Virus record (IMG/VR): IMGVR_UViG_3300045283_000080
Span: 1-30,784 of that record
Strand: one strand, 5' to 3'
DNA: 30,784 nucleotides
DNA from: a virus
The position numbers were made by a program, and so were the translations under genes. How positions within the stretch are numbered: position 1 is the stretch's first letter; each line of letters begins with the position of its first letter. The notes below the pieces were generated by a model. That model worked only from the letters and a program-made list of their open reading frames with translations. It had not been told where the DNA came from and ran no database searches. Positions 20,971 to 29,312 of the stretch are shown here, piece after piece.

Positions 20971-22170
20971 TCACTGTGTGACGAGAACAGAATGGTCGGG
21001 ACGCACGGCAATCTCACCGTACAGCACGTCAATTCGGGTGTTCTCGGTGTCGGTCAAGCCGTTACCGAAGGTCATCACACGGACACTGATGCCCTTGACG
21101 GTGGCGGTGTACCCTTCGCAGCTCGCCAGCACCGGGAGCGGTGCGAACGCGGCGGCAAAGGCGTTCTTGTGGAAGCCGATGTTCTGCAACTTCGACTGGC
21201 TCAGGGTGCCGAAGAACGTGATCGCGGCACCATCCGCCGGGGACGCGGTCACGGTACCAATCACGGTGGAGGTCGTCGGCGTGATGGCCGGGTAAATCGC
21301 CATCGTGCCGGCACCGCCCGCGTAATCGGCGGTCAGGATGAACTGACGCAGGACGCCCGTGGAAACACCGGTAATCGGCTGCACCGCGTAAACACCCGCA
21401 ATGGTGAAAATCTGCCCCTTCTTGCCCGCGCCCGCGCCGGTCTTGACAACCAAGCTGGAGCCGGTTTGCGAGGCACCATCGACCACATACGCAGTGTTGG
21501 CCGCGCCATTGACCCGAAGGGCCAAGGACTGTTGCTCGTAGAACGTGAAGCCGGCAAAGCCGCCGACGGCGTTCTCATCGAACTCTGCTTGTAGTTCCTT
21601 GGCGGTATGGAACAAGGTGGCATTCGCTTCCGCCAGCGCACTGTTGGCCGCACTGGAGAAGTGAAAGCTGCGCATGTCCGATGGGGCCAGATGGGTGTTG
21701 AGCAGCGCCGAGGCATCGCGGTAAATCTGCCGAGTGGACGGCACCGCGCCCCAGGTACCGATCTGGTTGGTGGTCTGGTTGGTCATCTTCGTCAGCAGGT
21801 CGTAGTTGACCCCGGACGACAGCGAATTCATGGCCGGCCGCAGGAAGCGTTCCTTGAAGTCGGTCAGATCGAGTTTCTTTTCCTTGGCGGTGAAGGTGAT
21901 GGCGACGTGCTTTTGCGTGTCCAACTGAAGCGACACGTAGGTTTCGTTCATCGCCGGGGCGGAACCGCCGCCAGCAAAGGTCGCGCCGTCAAAGACGACC
22001 GGCACCGGAGGCACCATGATCTTGACGGTATCGCCTTTCTTGTAGCCGTTGACCTCTTCGCCGAATTCGACGGAGCGGTTGGTATTGATGTTTTTGACAA
22101 CAGTGTTTTCTTCGACCAGCATGGCTGCGGCTTCTCGCGCAATCATCTGGTGAGTGAGGGCCTGACCCAT
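20971..22170 (-). CDS. Major capsid (coat) protein, P22 gp5-like
   Basis: This 399-aa protein starts ALTHQMIAREAAAMLVEENT and continues through FGEEVNGYKKGDTVKIMVPP, AITFTAKEKKLDLTDFKERF and IYRDASALLNTHLAPSDMRS. That is the pattern of the P22 coat family (HK97 fold with an I-domain insertion). P22 gp5 is about 430 aa, so the length fits. It is preceded by the scaffold gene and followed by the gp4-like gene, as in P22. AAGGAC lies upstream of ATG 22170. It forms the icosahedral shell. Confidence 0.88.
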   Translation of the reverse strand: MGQALTHQMIAREAAAMLVEENTVVKNINTNRSVEFGEEVNGYKKGDTVKIMVPPVPVVFDGATFAGGGSAPAMNETYVSLQLDTQKHVAITFTAKEKKLDLTDFKERFLRPAMNSLSSGVNYDLLTKMTNQTTNQIGTWGAVPSTRQIYRDASALLNTHLAPSDMRSFHFSSAANSALAEANATLFHTAKELQAEFDENAVGGFAGFTFYEQQSLALRVNGAANTAYVVDGASQTGSSLVVKTGAGAGKKGQIFTIAGVYAVQPITGVSTGVLRQFILTADYAGGAGTMAIYPAITPTTSTVIGTVTASPADGAAITFFGTLSQSKLQNIGFHKNAFAAAFAPLPVLASCEGYTATVKGISVRVMTFGNGLTDTENTRIDVLYGEIAVRPDHSVLVTQ

Positions 22171-22195
22171 AAATAACGTCCTTGTTTAGTGCGGC

Positions 22196-23074
22196 CTATC
22201 GCTTGCGCTGCTGTTCCTTGCGGCGGGCGTACCAGTCGTCGTCGGTCAGCTTTTCAGCGGAGACGGGAGAAGGGGAGCGCCCGCCCACGGTCGGCACCGG
22301 AGGCGGAGCCTGGGTGAGTGACTTGGGTGGGGTGGGTGCGATTACAGGCGGCGTGTTTCCAGCCTGCGGCGCGGCACTCAAGCGCAAAGCGATGCGGTTC
22401 ACGGCGGCAGGCAGGAGGTCTGCCCGAATCGACGCCAGATGAAACAACGCTTCGTCATCATTCGCCAGTTGATAGGCGATCTCCGGTCCTCGCGCATGGC
22501 TCATGACGGCCAGTTGCAAATCGGGAGTCAGAAAATGGGGGTCAATCGAACCGACCGCTTCCAGAAAGTCCGGGTGCTGGTCGGTGAATTCGGCGGCCCG
22601 CTGTTCGTAGGTCGTCAGAATGGTTTGCTGCTGTCGAACGTAATCCTGTTGCTGTTGCGACTGCTGAAACTGCCGGGTCGTCTGTTCGATGAGCCAGCGG
22701 TCCCGCGCTTGTTGGTGCGCGTTGACATCATAGCCGAATTCTTCCAGCGTGGGGCCAGTGTCCTCAACGCCTTGACGCTGGCGGGGATCGGCCGGCTGGG
22801 ACCAATTCGGGGTGCGCTGGGGAGCCTGCTGGGCGGCTTCCAATGCAGCGGCGCGTTGCCGGAGTTCGGCATTCTCCCGGTTGATCCGGTTGATGTAATC
22901 GCGGGTCCGGTTTTTCTTCTTTTCCTCGCCTTCGGCGGCTTTCGCCTTTTCTTCCGGTGTCGGTTCGGTGACAACCGGCGCTAACGCCACCTGCTGCTGG
23001 GCTTCGGCGTCGTTTTTCGGGGCCGGTGCGTTAGTCGGCGCTTCAGTGATTGGGGCTTGAACTTCCGTGTTCAT
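22196..23074 (-). CDS. Scaffolding protein
   Basis: This 292-aa, highly charged, Gln/Ala/Pro-rich protein has predicted coiled coils (INRENAELRQRAAALEAAQQ, TTRQFQQSQQQQDYVRQQQ). It ends in a short basic helix, DDDWYARRKEQQRKR, like the basic C-terminal coat-binding helix-turn-helix of P22 gp8 (303 aa). It lies immediately upstream of the coat gene on the same strand. It guides coat assembly and leaves the head before DNA packaging. The ribosome binding site is AAAGGA before ATG 23074. Confidence 0.8.
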   Translation of the reverse strand: MNTEVQAPITEAPTNAPAPKNDAEAQQQVALAPVVTEPTPEEKAKAAEGEEKKKNRTRDYINRINRENAELRQRAAALEAAQQAPQRTPNWSQPADPRQRQGVEDTGPTLEEFGYDVNAHQQARDRWLIEQTTRQFQQSQQQQDYVRQQQTILTTYEQRAAEFTDQHPDFLEAVGSIDPHFLTPDLQLAVMSHARGPEIAYQLANDDEALFHLASIRADLLPAAVNRIALRLSAAPQAGNTPPVIAPTPPKSLTQAPPPVPTVGGRSPSPVSAEKLTDDDWYARRKEQQRKR

Positions 23075-23133
23075 GGTTCATCCTTTCGGGGTTCGGCCAA
23101 ACCGGGCCGATGCGGGCAGGCGGAGCCTGTGAA

Positions 23134-24093
23134 TCAGTAGCTCGGATACCACTTTGCCGTGGTGTGGTCATAAAAAAGCGTCATCGGCTTACTGACGACG
23201 GCGGTCGAGGCAATGGCGATATTTCCGTCGTTGGTTGTGTGCCAGATGCCGGTGGGAATCAGGGTGATCTGACCGCCACCAGCGGCGAATGCGGCCGGGG
23301 CGGTGATGTTGACGATGTCGGTCGTGCCGGAGACAAAGCTGATGGCTTTCGTCGGCGCAATGGTCGTTCCACTGGAAAGTGTAGGAGCAGCCGCCGAGGT
23401 CGCCATCTGTCCGACCCAAACCAGCGTGCCGTCGTCTTTGATGCGACCCGCTTCGACAGAGCCGCCGACGCTGCCGCCCATGGAAATAACCATGTCAGTC
23501 GGAATAACGCCAGCCGAAACTGCGCCAGTAACCACCGCTTCGATTATGGCCGGATTTTGGATCGCCGAGCCGTCATACCCTCCCCAATAAAGACCGCCGA
23601 TAGCGTCGCCCGACTGGAGCGCGGCAGGGGCTGCTGCCGTGCCGCGCGTTTTATTGAGAAATAATCCCGGCCCCGTCGCGCCATTGCTGAAATCTACTGC
23701 AAAAAAACTGCTGCCGCCGCCATTACCGTTGTTGCCTAACGCGACAAACCCTTGCACACCTGTAGGCGCGAAAGTTTCCCAATCGGCAATCGACACGGGC
23801 CCCTGAATCACCGCATTCATTGCAGTGTTGTTGGTCTTTAGCAGAAGATTGTAGGTGCCAAGATCGACCGTCGTATCCGCGCTCAGCGAACTTCCAATCG
23901 CCAAGCTGCTGCTGCTGATTGCGCCGTTTTTATCGACCGAAAACAAAGGTGTGCCATTGCGACTTATTTTGATAAATGTCGAATCATCGGCAGACCCGGT
24001 GTCGCGAATATCGATATCAATCGCAGATTGGGTAACGGTGGCGTCGTCCCATGTGTCATCCATGAGAACGATGGCGTTGGCATTGGGTTTCAT
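23134..24093 (-). CDS. Fibre-like virion protein between portal and scaffold
   Basis: This is a 319-aa beta-rich protein. N-terminal segments (FIKISRNGTPLFSVDKNGAI, SADTTVDLGTYNLLLKTNN), then ALQSGDAIGGLYWGGYDGSA with PAIIEAVVTGAVSAG, and RIKDDGTLVWVGQM are the vocabulary of phage fibre and chaperone-bearing appendage proteins. The ATG overlaps the portal stop. In P22 nothing sits between portal and scaffold, so this is an inserted gene, probably a head-exposed or portal-vertex fibre. No C-terminal autoproteolytic Ser-Lys dyad is obvious. Confidence 0.65.
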   Translation of the reverse strand: MKPNANAIVLMDDTWDDATVTQSAIDIDIRDTGSADDSTFIKISRNGTPLFSVDKNGAISSSSLAIGSSLSADTTVDLGTYNLLLKTNNTAMNAVIQGPVSIADWETFAPTGVQGFVALGNNGNGGGSSFFAVDFSNGATGPGLFLNKTRGTAAAPAALQSGDAIGGLYWGGYDGSAIQNPAIIEAVVTGAVSAGVIPTDMVISMGGSVGGSVEAGRIKDDGTLVWVGQMATSAAAPTLSSGTTIAPTKAISFVSGTTDIVNITAPAAFAAGGGQITLIPTGIWHTTNDGNIAIASTAVVSKPMTLFYDHTTAKWYPSY

Positions 24094-26171
24094 TGCGGCG
24101 GTCCTTGGGGTTGAGGTTGCGTCTGTTGCATGGTGAATTCATGGGCTTGCTGCATGGCTTGCTGTTGCATCGCCTGCTGACGGTCAAAATGGCCCTGCAT
24201 CATGTCGAATAGCTGTTGAGCCGCCGCCTGTTGAATGCCGGCGACATCGACTTTTGCGCCTTCAATGGCCGCAATACGGCGGGTTTCGGCGTCGAACCAG
24301 GCAATTTCCTGCTCGGTCTTTTGCTTGTCGGCTTGCAACATGGCATCCGCCTGCATCTTCTGCGCCTGCGCCTGCTTGTATTCGAGGTCGGCCTGGATGC
24401 GAGGATCAGGCGGTTGTGGCTGCGGAGGCGGCTCGCCATCCTTGGGCGGCAACAAGCCCTGAGCTACTAAGCCCTTGCGCATGGCCGATATCACTTCCTC
24501 GCTGCCCGGAACATCGCGATTCTTGATGACCTCGTAAGCCAGCAACAAGCCAATCTGCGGCGCGCTGGAGCCGATCTGTCCGGCCATTTCCGTGAAGCTC
24601 GCCGCCGCTTCCATGCGTTGCGTGGCAAAGGACGGCCCGACCGTGATCGACACGTCGTACTTGCCCTTGCCGATGTCGTTGATGACGTGCTGTTCGCCCG
24701 TCTGTGGATCGACCACCGTCTGATAAAGCTGCTTCCACTTCTCGCCACCATCCACGCCCAAAATACGAACCACCCTCGGGGTGTCGTAGACCCTCGGGAT
24801 CATATCTACGAGGATTTCATAGCTGAAATGGATCGCGTAACCGAGATTGTCGATGTAGTTGAACGTGGACGTTTGGCCTTGCTGCTTCTGCGAATTGAGC
24901 GCCACGCCTGACGTAACGTTGCTCCGATTGCCCAAACTCGGATCGAACATGCCCGTCGCGGCCTTCATGTCGTCGTTGTCCATCTGGGCCAACTGGATCA
25001 ACGCTTCGGGCACCTGCGCCTGTTCGGTGCGCTGCGGTGGGCCTTTCCCGCCCGCGTCATTGTAAAGCAGGTACGGGAAGTCCTCGGCGTTGGCCGCTTT
25101 CCACATCGGCTCATAACTCGCGATCTGTTCGGGAGTCAGCACGAACGGAGCTTTCGGAGCCTTGGCGACCGCTTCGACCAACGCGGTTCGATGCGCGTTG
25201 TGCAGCCGCTGGCCGTCCTTGCCGTCTCTGACTGCACCCGACCAGTAATCCTGGCCGTCGATGTTCTCGATGTTGCCCCACACCGGGATGATCGGAATGT
25301 ACTTGCAGGGGAATTCGTAGGGTTCGGTCAACCACTCGCTGCCATTGGTCAGCCGCATGTAGACCTTGTGGCTGTCCACGTCCCGGCGTTGCGTCACAGT
25401 GACGCCGACGCTGTTCAGTTCTTCCTCGGTCAGCCCGGCCTCATCCGAGAAAACCTCCGCGCCCGACGATAGCGCCCACAACTGCCGGATCATCGGCGTC
25501 TTGTACCAATACTCGGCAATCCGAATCTGCTTCGCATCGCGCCACGGCTGAATGTCCCGATCCGTCTCGAAATCGGTCACATTGGCTTTCGGGTACTTGC
25601 GCTCAAACTCGGACTTCGGAATCAGTTCCTCGACAAAGCAGAACAGGCCGTCCCGGCGGTCAATCTCCACAGCGGCCGGATCGAACTTGACGGTGAACGG
25701 GTTACGGATCGGCTTGATCCGAATGTCCTGCTCGAAGTCGTCATCGTTCAGGTAATCGGTACAGATGCGGAACGCGCCGAAACCGCCTTTCACCGACTTC
25801 TCAAACGCAATGTCGTAGGTCTGGTCGGCGTTGCTCAGGCTTTCGATGTTCCGGCACAGCCCTTCCATGATTTCAGCCAGCCCCGCATCCGACTCTTCCG
25901 TGCCGCGCACCTTGCCTTGCGGTCGCGACTGGCGCATTTCGTTGATGATCTGCCGCACCTGCCCCTTGAGCTTGGGGAACTCATAGGTCGGGCGATTCTT
26001 GCGCCGGGCCTTCAGGGCTTTGTCCCACTGATTACCAGGCACCGTCACAAACTTGATGTCTTCCTGCGCCTGCTCGTACAGCTCCGCGCAGTATTCCGAC
26101 GCCAAGTCGTACCGCTTGCGCATTTCGGTCAGTGCGTCGTCCTTGGGCAGTTCGGGGGCGGTGCGCTTCAT
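24090..26171 (-). CDS. Portal protein, P22 gp1-like
   Basis: This 693-aa protein has the P22 portal pattern: an N-terminal MRKRYDLASEYCAELYEQAQ, GNQWDKALKARRKNRPTYEF, RQIINEMRQSRPQGKVRGTE, then KSVKGGFGAFRICTDYLNDD. The C-terminal region is Gln/Ala-rich coiled coil ending QQTQPQPQGPPQ (the barrel of P22 gp1). P22 gp1 is 725 aa. The dodecameric portal is the DNA channel and packaging motor dock. The gene overlaps TerL by 4 bp upstream and the fibre-like gene downstream. Confidence 0.92.
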   Translation of the reverse strand: MKRTAPELPKDDALTEMRKRYDLASEYCAELYEQAQEDIKFVTVPGNQWDKALKARRKNRPTYEFPKLKGQVRQIINEMRQSRPQGKVRGTEESDAGLAEIMEGLCRNIESLSNADQTYDIAFEKSVKGGFGAFRICTDYLNDDDFEQDIRIKPIRNPFTVKFDPAAVEIDRRDGLFCFVEELIPKSEFERKYPKANVTDFETDRDIQPWRDAKQIRIAEYWYKTPMIRQLWALSSGAEVFSDEAGLTEEELNSVGVTVTQRRDVDSHKVYMRLTNGSEWLTEPYEFPCKYIPIIPVWGNIENIDGQDYWSGAVRDGKDGQRLHNAHRTALVEAVAKAPKAPFVLTPEQIASYEPMWKAANAEDFPYLLYNDAGGKGPPQRTEQAQVPEALIQLAQMDNDDMKAATGMFDPSLGNRSNVTSGVALNSQKQQGQTSTFNYIDNLGYAIHFSYEILVDMIPRVYDTPRVVRILGVDGGEKWKQLYQTVVDPQTGEQHVINDIGKGKYDVSITVGPSFATQRMEAAASFTEMAGQIGSSAPQIGLLLAYEVIKNRDVPGSEEVISAMRKGLVAQGLLPPKDGEPPPQPQPPDPRIQADLEYKQAQAQKMQADAMLQADKQKTEQEIAWFDAETRRIAAIEGAKVDVAGIQQAAAQQLFDMMQGHFDRQQAMQQQAMQQAHEFTMQQTQPQPQGPPQ

Positions 26172-27427
26172 GCGTAGTCCACGTCGTACTCGTAAGCATT
26201 CATGCTTTCGGCCTCATTGCTCATGCGCTCGGCGACCATCGCCATGTAGCGGAAGGCGTCCGCACCGTGGCTCCATTCATCGTGGACAGGCTCCGACGCT
26301 TCGCCGGTCGTGCTGGGCACGTTGCGGCGGTAACGCTTCAGACACTCCACCAAGCGCCCCGCTTTGGTCTTGTCGATATAGGTCTGCGCAAAGGCCATGC
26401 GTGCGGCCCGGATGCCGGTTTCTATCGGCTGGCGGGGTAGCACTTCCACGGTCCATTCCATCGCCTTCATGAGCTGCTGAGCGCTCTTGCCGGTCTTGAA
26501 GTCGCCATGGGCGCCGTCATGCGGCAGCCACAAGCGCCCCCAGTTCAGGTTCTTTTTCTTGAGTTCGGCCGACCACCAATCTAGGGTTTTGTGCGTGTCT
26601 TCCAGGTACTCAATGACTCGGAGCGTCGATAAGTGACGCTGCACCAGAATCAGGCTCATGGCGTCGTTCCAGCCCAAGTCCCAGACTACATGGACCTTTA
26701 GTGCTGGGTCATAAGCGACATCGCAGATACGGCCCGAAGCAATAGCGGCCCCGACTTCCTCCGCGTAGATCGCACCCGTGACCGCCGGCTTGCACTTGCC
26801 TTCCCAAATGTTCTCATAATCGGCCTTGGACATCGTGAGCTGCGCGTGTAGGCGCTCGCGTTCCAAGACCTCGGGAAACCAGGGGTTGTCGGAATAGTTG
26901 ATCTGCGCAACAGCGGCATCGGGAGGCGGATTGGCAATCAGCCGCGTGTAGCTTTCGTCCGTGTCCAGTTCAGGATTCAGGCTCGCCCAAATTTCAGATT
27001 CAGGCTTGCGAATGGTCGGGATGAGAATGTCCCAGCTGCGCTTACTGACCCGCTGCGCCTCCTCGACCCAAGCTCGGTCCAAGCCTTCATAGGACTTGAT
27101 CGAATCGACGGTATGATCCTGCAAGCCGGCGAACAGGAGTTCCGTCCCGTTCTTGCCCTTGATGACCGCCTGCTGCACGTCGTAGAAGTGCGACAGGCCC
27201 AAGGCGTTGATCCGGTCACCCAGCAGCTTATGCACCGAATCCCGGATGGACTTCTGAATCTCGCGGAAGCAGCCAATGCGCAGCGGTGATTGCAGCCCCT
27301 GAATCAGTAAAGCGTCGGCAAAGGCCCAAGACTTTCCGCCGCCCCGGCCACCGTGAGCGACCTTGTAGCGATAGGGTTCAAACAAGAACCCCAGCTTGGC
27401 CGGTATCTCAGCGTTGAGCGTGGACAA
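26168..27427 (-). CDS. terL: Terminase large subunit
   Basis: This 419-aa packaging ATPase-nuclease is of the PBSX/terminase_3 type. The Walker A variant GGRGGGKS is at residues 26-33 and Walker B AWVEEAQ at 119-125. The coupling motif SLNPE is at 149-153. RNase H-like nuclease acidic sites are DLGWND (Asp250), HDGAHGD (303-309) and HDEWSHGADAFRY (382-394). It cuts concatemers and drives DNA into the procapsid through the portal. It overlaps the small subunit gene by 20 bp and the portal by 4 bp. All motifs look intact. Confidence 0.95.
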   Translation of the reverse strand: MSTLNAEIPAKLGFLFEPYRYKVAHGGRGGGKSWAFADALLIQGLQSPLRIGCFREIQKSIRDSVHKLLGDRINALGLSHFYDVQQAVIKGKNGTELLFAGLQDHTVDSIKSYEGLDRAWVEEAQRVSKRSWDILIPTIRKPESEIWASLNPELDTDESYTRLIANPPPDAAVAQINYSDNPWFPEVLERERLHAQLTMSKADYENIWEGKCKPAVTGAIYAEEVGAAIASGRICDVAYDPALKVHVVWDLGWNDAMSLILVQRHLSTLRVIEYLEDTHKTLDWWSAELKKKNLNWGRLWLPHDGAHGDFKTGKSAQQLMKAMEWTVEVLPRQPIETGIRAARMAFAQTYIDKTKAGRLVECLKRYRRNVPSTTGEASEPVHDEWSHGADAFRYMAMVAERMSNEAESMNAYEYDVDYA

Positions 27428-27677
27428 GCGTCACCGTCACGTTGCCGATAAGGGGAGCGTCGGGATTGCCGTCTACCTGAACAGGCAACAATCGCGGGAA
27501 GACCTGAACCCAAAACGCCCGCTCATTGGCGGGGTCTTCTTTGGCCCATTCAGCCAACCGATTCATGCCGCCCAGCTTGCCGGCGACACCGGCAATGACT
27601 TCCTTGGCGTCGGCACTGAGCAGGTTCAGCGCGCCTTTGGTCCGTCCGCCTGTTTTTGGCTTTCCTTTACCGGCCAT
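27408..27677 (-). CDS. terS: Terminase small subunit (probable)
   Basis: This 89-aa basic protein starts GKGKPKTGGRTKGALNLLSA, the G-R-x-K-G-x-x-N-x-L start common to small terminase subunits of this kind. A helical DAKEVIAGVAGKLGGMNRLA and a C-terminal FPRLLPVQVDG follow. Position directly before TerL with a 20-bp overlap supports it. TerS recognises the packaging site and recruits TerL. It is short compared with P22 gp3 (162 aa). No clear ribosome binding site precedes ATG 27677. Confidence 0.75.
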   Translation of the reverse strand: MAGKGKPKTGGRTKGALNLLSADAKEVIAGVAGKLGGMNRLAEWAKEDPANERAFWVQVFPRLLPVQVDGNPDAPLIGNVTVTLVHAQR

Positions 27678-27690
27678 GATCTATTTTATG

Positions 27691-27711
27691 TGTTTCACGG
27701 AAATGTTTCAC
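27691..27711. repeat. Direct repeat GTGAAACA upstream of terS
   Basis: Read on the minus strand, GTGAAACA occurs at 27711-27704 and again at 27698-27691, with five bases between. The pair lies just before the terS start and overlaps the stop of the previous gene. It could be a binding site for TerS (pac region) or a regulator, or the leader of terS; it replaces an obvious Shine-Dalgarno. Confidence 0.5.
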
Positions 27712-28031
27712 GCGGGAAGTCCGCTGATATTCACCACGAACCGCTGCACGATGATCGACCCATCAGCGAAGGTGGCGTTGCATTGGAAGCGGGCGAAGCC
27801 GACGACGTTGGCGGTCAGGCTGGCGTTGGCGATGGTGTCGGTATGCGAACCAGCGGCCAGCGTCACAAAGGCATCGCCGCCCCATTTGGTTTGCCAGGTC
27901 ACGGAACTGATCGTGCTGCTGCTGGCCCCGGTGAAGTTGGCACTGATCGCCCGTTTTTCGGTCAAGATCATGCTCAGCTCGACTTCTCTCGGCTGGTATT
28001 GACTGACGTAAGCGGTGGCTTGTCGGGACAT
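27708..28031 (-). CDS. Small beta-rich conserved phage protein
   Basis: This 107-aa protein (RQATAYVSQYQPREVELSMI, then ISSVTWQTKWGGDAFVTLA and VGFARFQCNATFADGSIIVQ) reads as an Ig-like beta-sandwich. I associate this pattern with small phage proteins in the packaging region, but no function is known. Its start at 28031 has the Shine-Dalgarno AAGGAA in a hairpin loop. The last codons hold one copy of the GTGAAACA repeat. Confidence 0.65.
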   Translation of the reverse strand: MSRQATAYVSQYQPREVELSMILTEKRAISANFTGASSSTISSVTWQTKWGGDAFVTLAAGSHTDTIANASLTANVVGFARFQCNATFADGSIIVQRFVVNISGLPA

Positions 28032-28035
28032 AAGT

Positions 28036-28051
28036 GGCTCTTCCTTGAGCC
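28036..28051 (-). promoter_or_regulatory. Shine-Dalgarno presented in a hairpin loop
   Basis: On the minus strand GGCTC-AAGGAA-GAGCC forms a perfect 5-bp stem with the whole Shine-Dalgarno in the 6-nt loop, about ten bases before ATG 28031. It may tune translation of that gene. The gap 28032-28081 shows nothing else. Confidence 0.45.
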
Positions 28052-28081
28052 GGGTTACTTCCGTGTGATTAGGTTACACGC

Positions 28082-28591
28082 TTATTGGGCTTTCATCCGC
28101 ATGAGCCGGTCGGCCGCGTTGGCGGTGCCTAGATTGAATCCACCCCGGTCCCAAGCGTCGGCGGCCCAGCGGGCATCGGCCTCGGCAAAGTGCGGGTTGG
28201 CGTTCGTCTGTCCGCCCGTGCTGGCGAGTTGGTTCGGGGGTGGTGGGCTGGCCTGCCCGAAGTTGACAGGATTGGTCGGCAGCCCGAACTGATCGGTGCC
28301 GCCACTATTGCCTGCGGCTAGCCCATTACCAAATCCCAAGCCGGTTCCGTAACTCAGGTTTCCCGTGGAACCATACCCGCCCGCATTGAGTCCGTATCCG
28401 CCACCCGTTCCACCGTAAGGATTACCCGGACTGAACCCGAAGCCGGGAGCGCCGACCGTGTAGCCGTTGCCGGAATGATTGTGATCGTACATCCCTGTCC
28501 CCACCCGCCAGCCTAGGCCCAACAGGGGGTTTATCAGGCCCAGCCCTCGGCTGATCCAGGGCGAATCCCGCCAGTGAGAATTGCCGGGCAT
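28082..28591 (-). CDS. Gly/Asn/Tyr-rich virion-type protein
   Basis: This 169-aa protein opens with an ordered part (HWRDSPWISRGLGLINPLLG). A long low-complexity Gly/Asn/Tyr/Ser region then runs from about 40 to 105 (GGTGGGYGLNAGGYGSTGNL). The C-terminus is helical (FAEADARWAADAWDRGGF, ADRLMRMKAQ). The low-complexity part resembles that of the gp7-like protein. It is probably a structural or packaging-associated protein; the family is not recognised. Confidence 0.6.
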   Translation of the reverse strand: MPGNSHWRDSPWISRGLGLINPLLGLGWRVGTGMYDHNHSGNGYTVGAPGFGFSPGNPYGGTGGGYGLNAGGYGSTGNLSYGTGLGFGNGLAAGNSGGTDQFGLPTNPVNFGQASPPPPNQLASTGGQTNANPHFAEADARWAADAWDRGGFNLGTANAADRLMRMKAQ

Positions 28592-28592
28592 A

Positions 28593-28955
28593 TCAGCGAG
28601 GCGCCATCCACCAAGGAAGCGAATCGCCCCATGGCGTCATGGCACGGCCTCCGAAGTCATGGCGTCCAGGGAAATGAGGGGGAGCGGCAGGCGGCGCAAA
28701 GCTCGCCAAATGATTCGCATCCCCGAATCCCCATTGCCCCGGAGGGCGTGCCATGCCCGGCGGCATCACGCCGGTATTGTAATTGGGTTGAGGCAGCGGC
28801 CCCTGCTCCGGCGGCGCATAGCCGTTGACCGGAGGTGACTGCATCGGCGGACCCTCGGGAGGCGCATAACCGCCCGTGAGCAGGTTGCCGCTTTGGTGCC
28901 GAAAGACCGGCTGCGGGCGTCTGGCGGCGGCTTGCATCATCGGGTTTTGGTACAT
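28593..28955 (-). CDS. Pro/Gly-rich protein, first gene of the late operon
   Basis: This 120-aa protein is from ATG 28955 with AAGGA upstream; the frame is open to 29036 but that start lacks a ribosome binding site. It is rich in Pro/Gly with repeated GYAPPE motifs (GGYAPPEGPP, NGYAPPEQGP) and ends WGDSLPWWMAPR. It lacks predicted secondary structure. Function unknown. It is adjacent to the other low-complexity gene, 1 bp apart. Confidence 0.6.
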   Translation of the reverse strand: MYQNPMMQAAARRPQPVFRHQSGNLLTGGYAPPEGPPMQSPPVNGYAPPEQGPLPQPNYNTGVMPPGMARPPGQWGFGDANHLASFAPPAAPPHFPGRHDFGGRAMTPWGDSLPWWMAPR

Positions 28956-29188
28956 GGTGCGTCCTTGCGTAAATGAATTGGCGCATTTCCCTATTTCAAG
29001 CGACTCGTTGATGGTGGCCGGGAAAAGAACGGTCACTCACTGCGAACAGTGTGCGCCAAATTGGTCTGATCCTCGTTCAGGCGCGTCCGTGTGATCGAGG
29101 GAACACCAAGGGGATTAGGAGTTTGTCACGGGCAGGCCGGCGCGATGCGAACTCGGGCTTACACGGGCCATTCAGCGTGGCAGGAACC

Positions 29189-29219
29189 AAAAGAACAAAA
29201 TCGGCGCTTCTAGTCGCCG
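29189..29219 (-). terminator. Second minus-strand intrinsic terminator
   Basis: On the minus strand CGGCG (29219-29215) pairs with CGCCG (29206-29202) over an 8-nt loop and is followed by ATTTTGTTCTTTT. It is weaker than the first terminator but lies directly after it. Confidence 0.6.
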
Positions 29220-29236
29220 GCTGCCATTTCGACAGC

Positions 29237-29259
29237 AAAAACCGCCCTCGCGGACGGTT
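29237..29259 (-). terminator. Strong minus-strand intrinsic terminator
   Basis: On the minus strand AACCGTCC-GCGA-GGGCGGTT forms an 8-bp stem with one G-U pair and a GNRA tetraloop, running into TTTTTG. It ends the right-hand gene cluster (29313-30735) before the late operon. Confidence 0.8.
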
Positions 29260-29312
29260 GTAGGTCAATTCGGGGAATCGGTCAAAGGCTGTCTCCGACA
29301 GTCGTTTTCGCA

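Larger units (their letters stand above)
28956..29312. other. Intergenic region between right-hand genes and late operon
   Basis: About 357 bp without a convincing gene. It holds two minus-strand terminators near its right end (29189-29219 and 29237-29259), and presumably the late promoter between them and 28955, which I could not identify. A 79-aa minus frame (29077-29316) spans both terminators and is not accepted as a gene. Confidence 0.6.

Noticed and set aside
28956-29060. Minus-strand promoter candidate TTGAAA followed by AATTCATTTA before the late operon
   Set aside because: The -10 match is poor at all reasonable spacings. Not reported as a promoter.
29051-29263. 70-aa plus-strand frame in the intergenic region
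   Set aside because: Basic, unstructured composition, opposite to the neighbours and overlapping the terminators.
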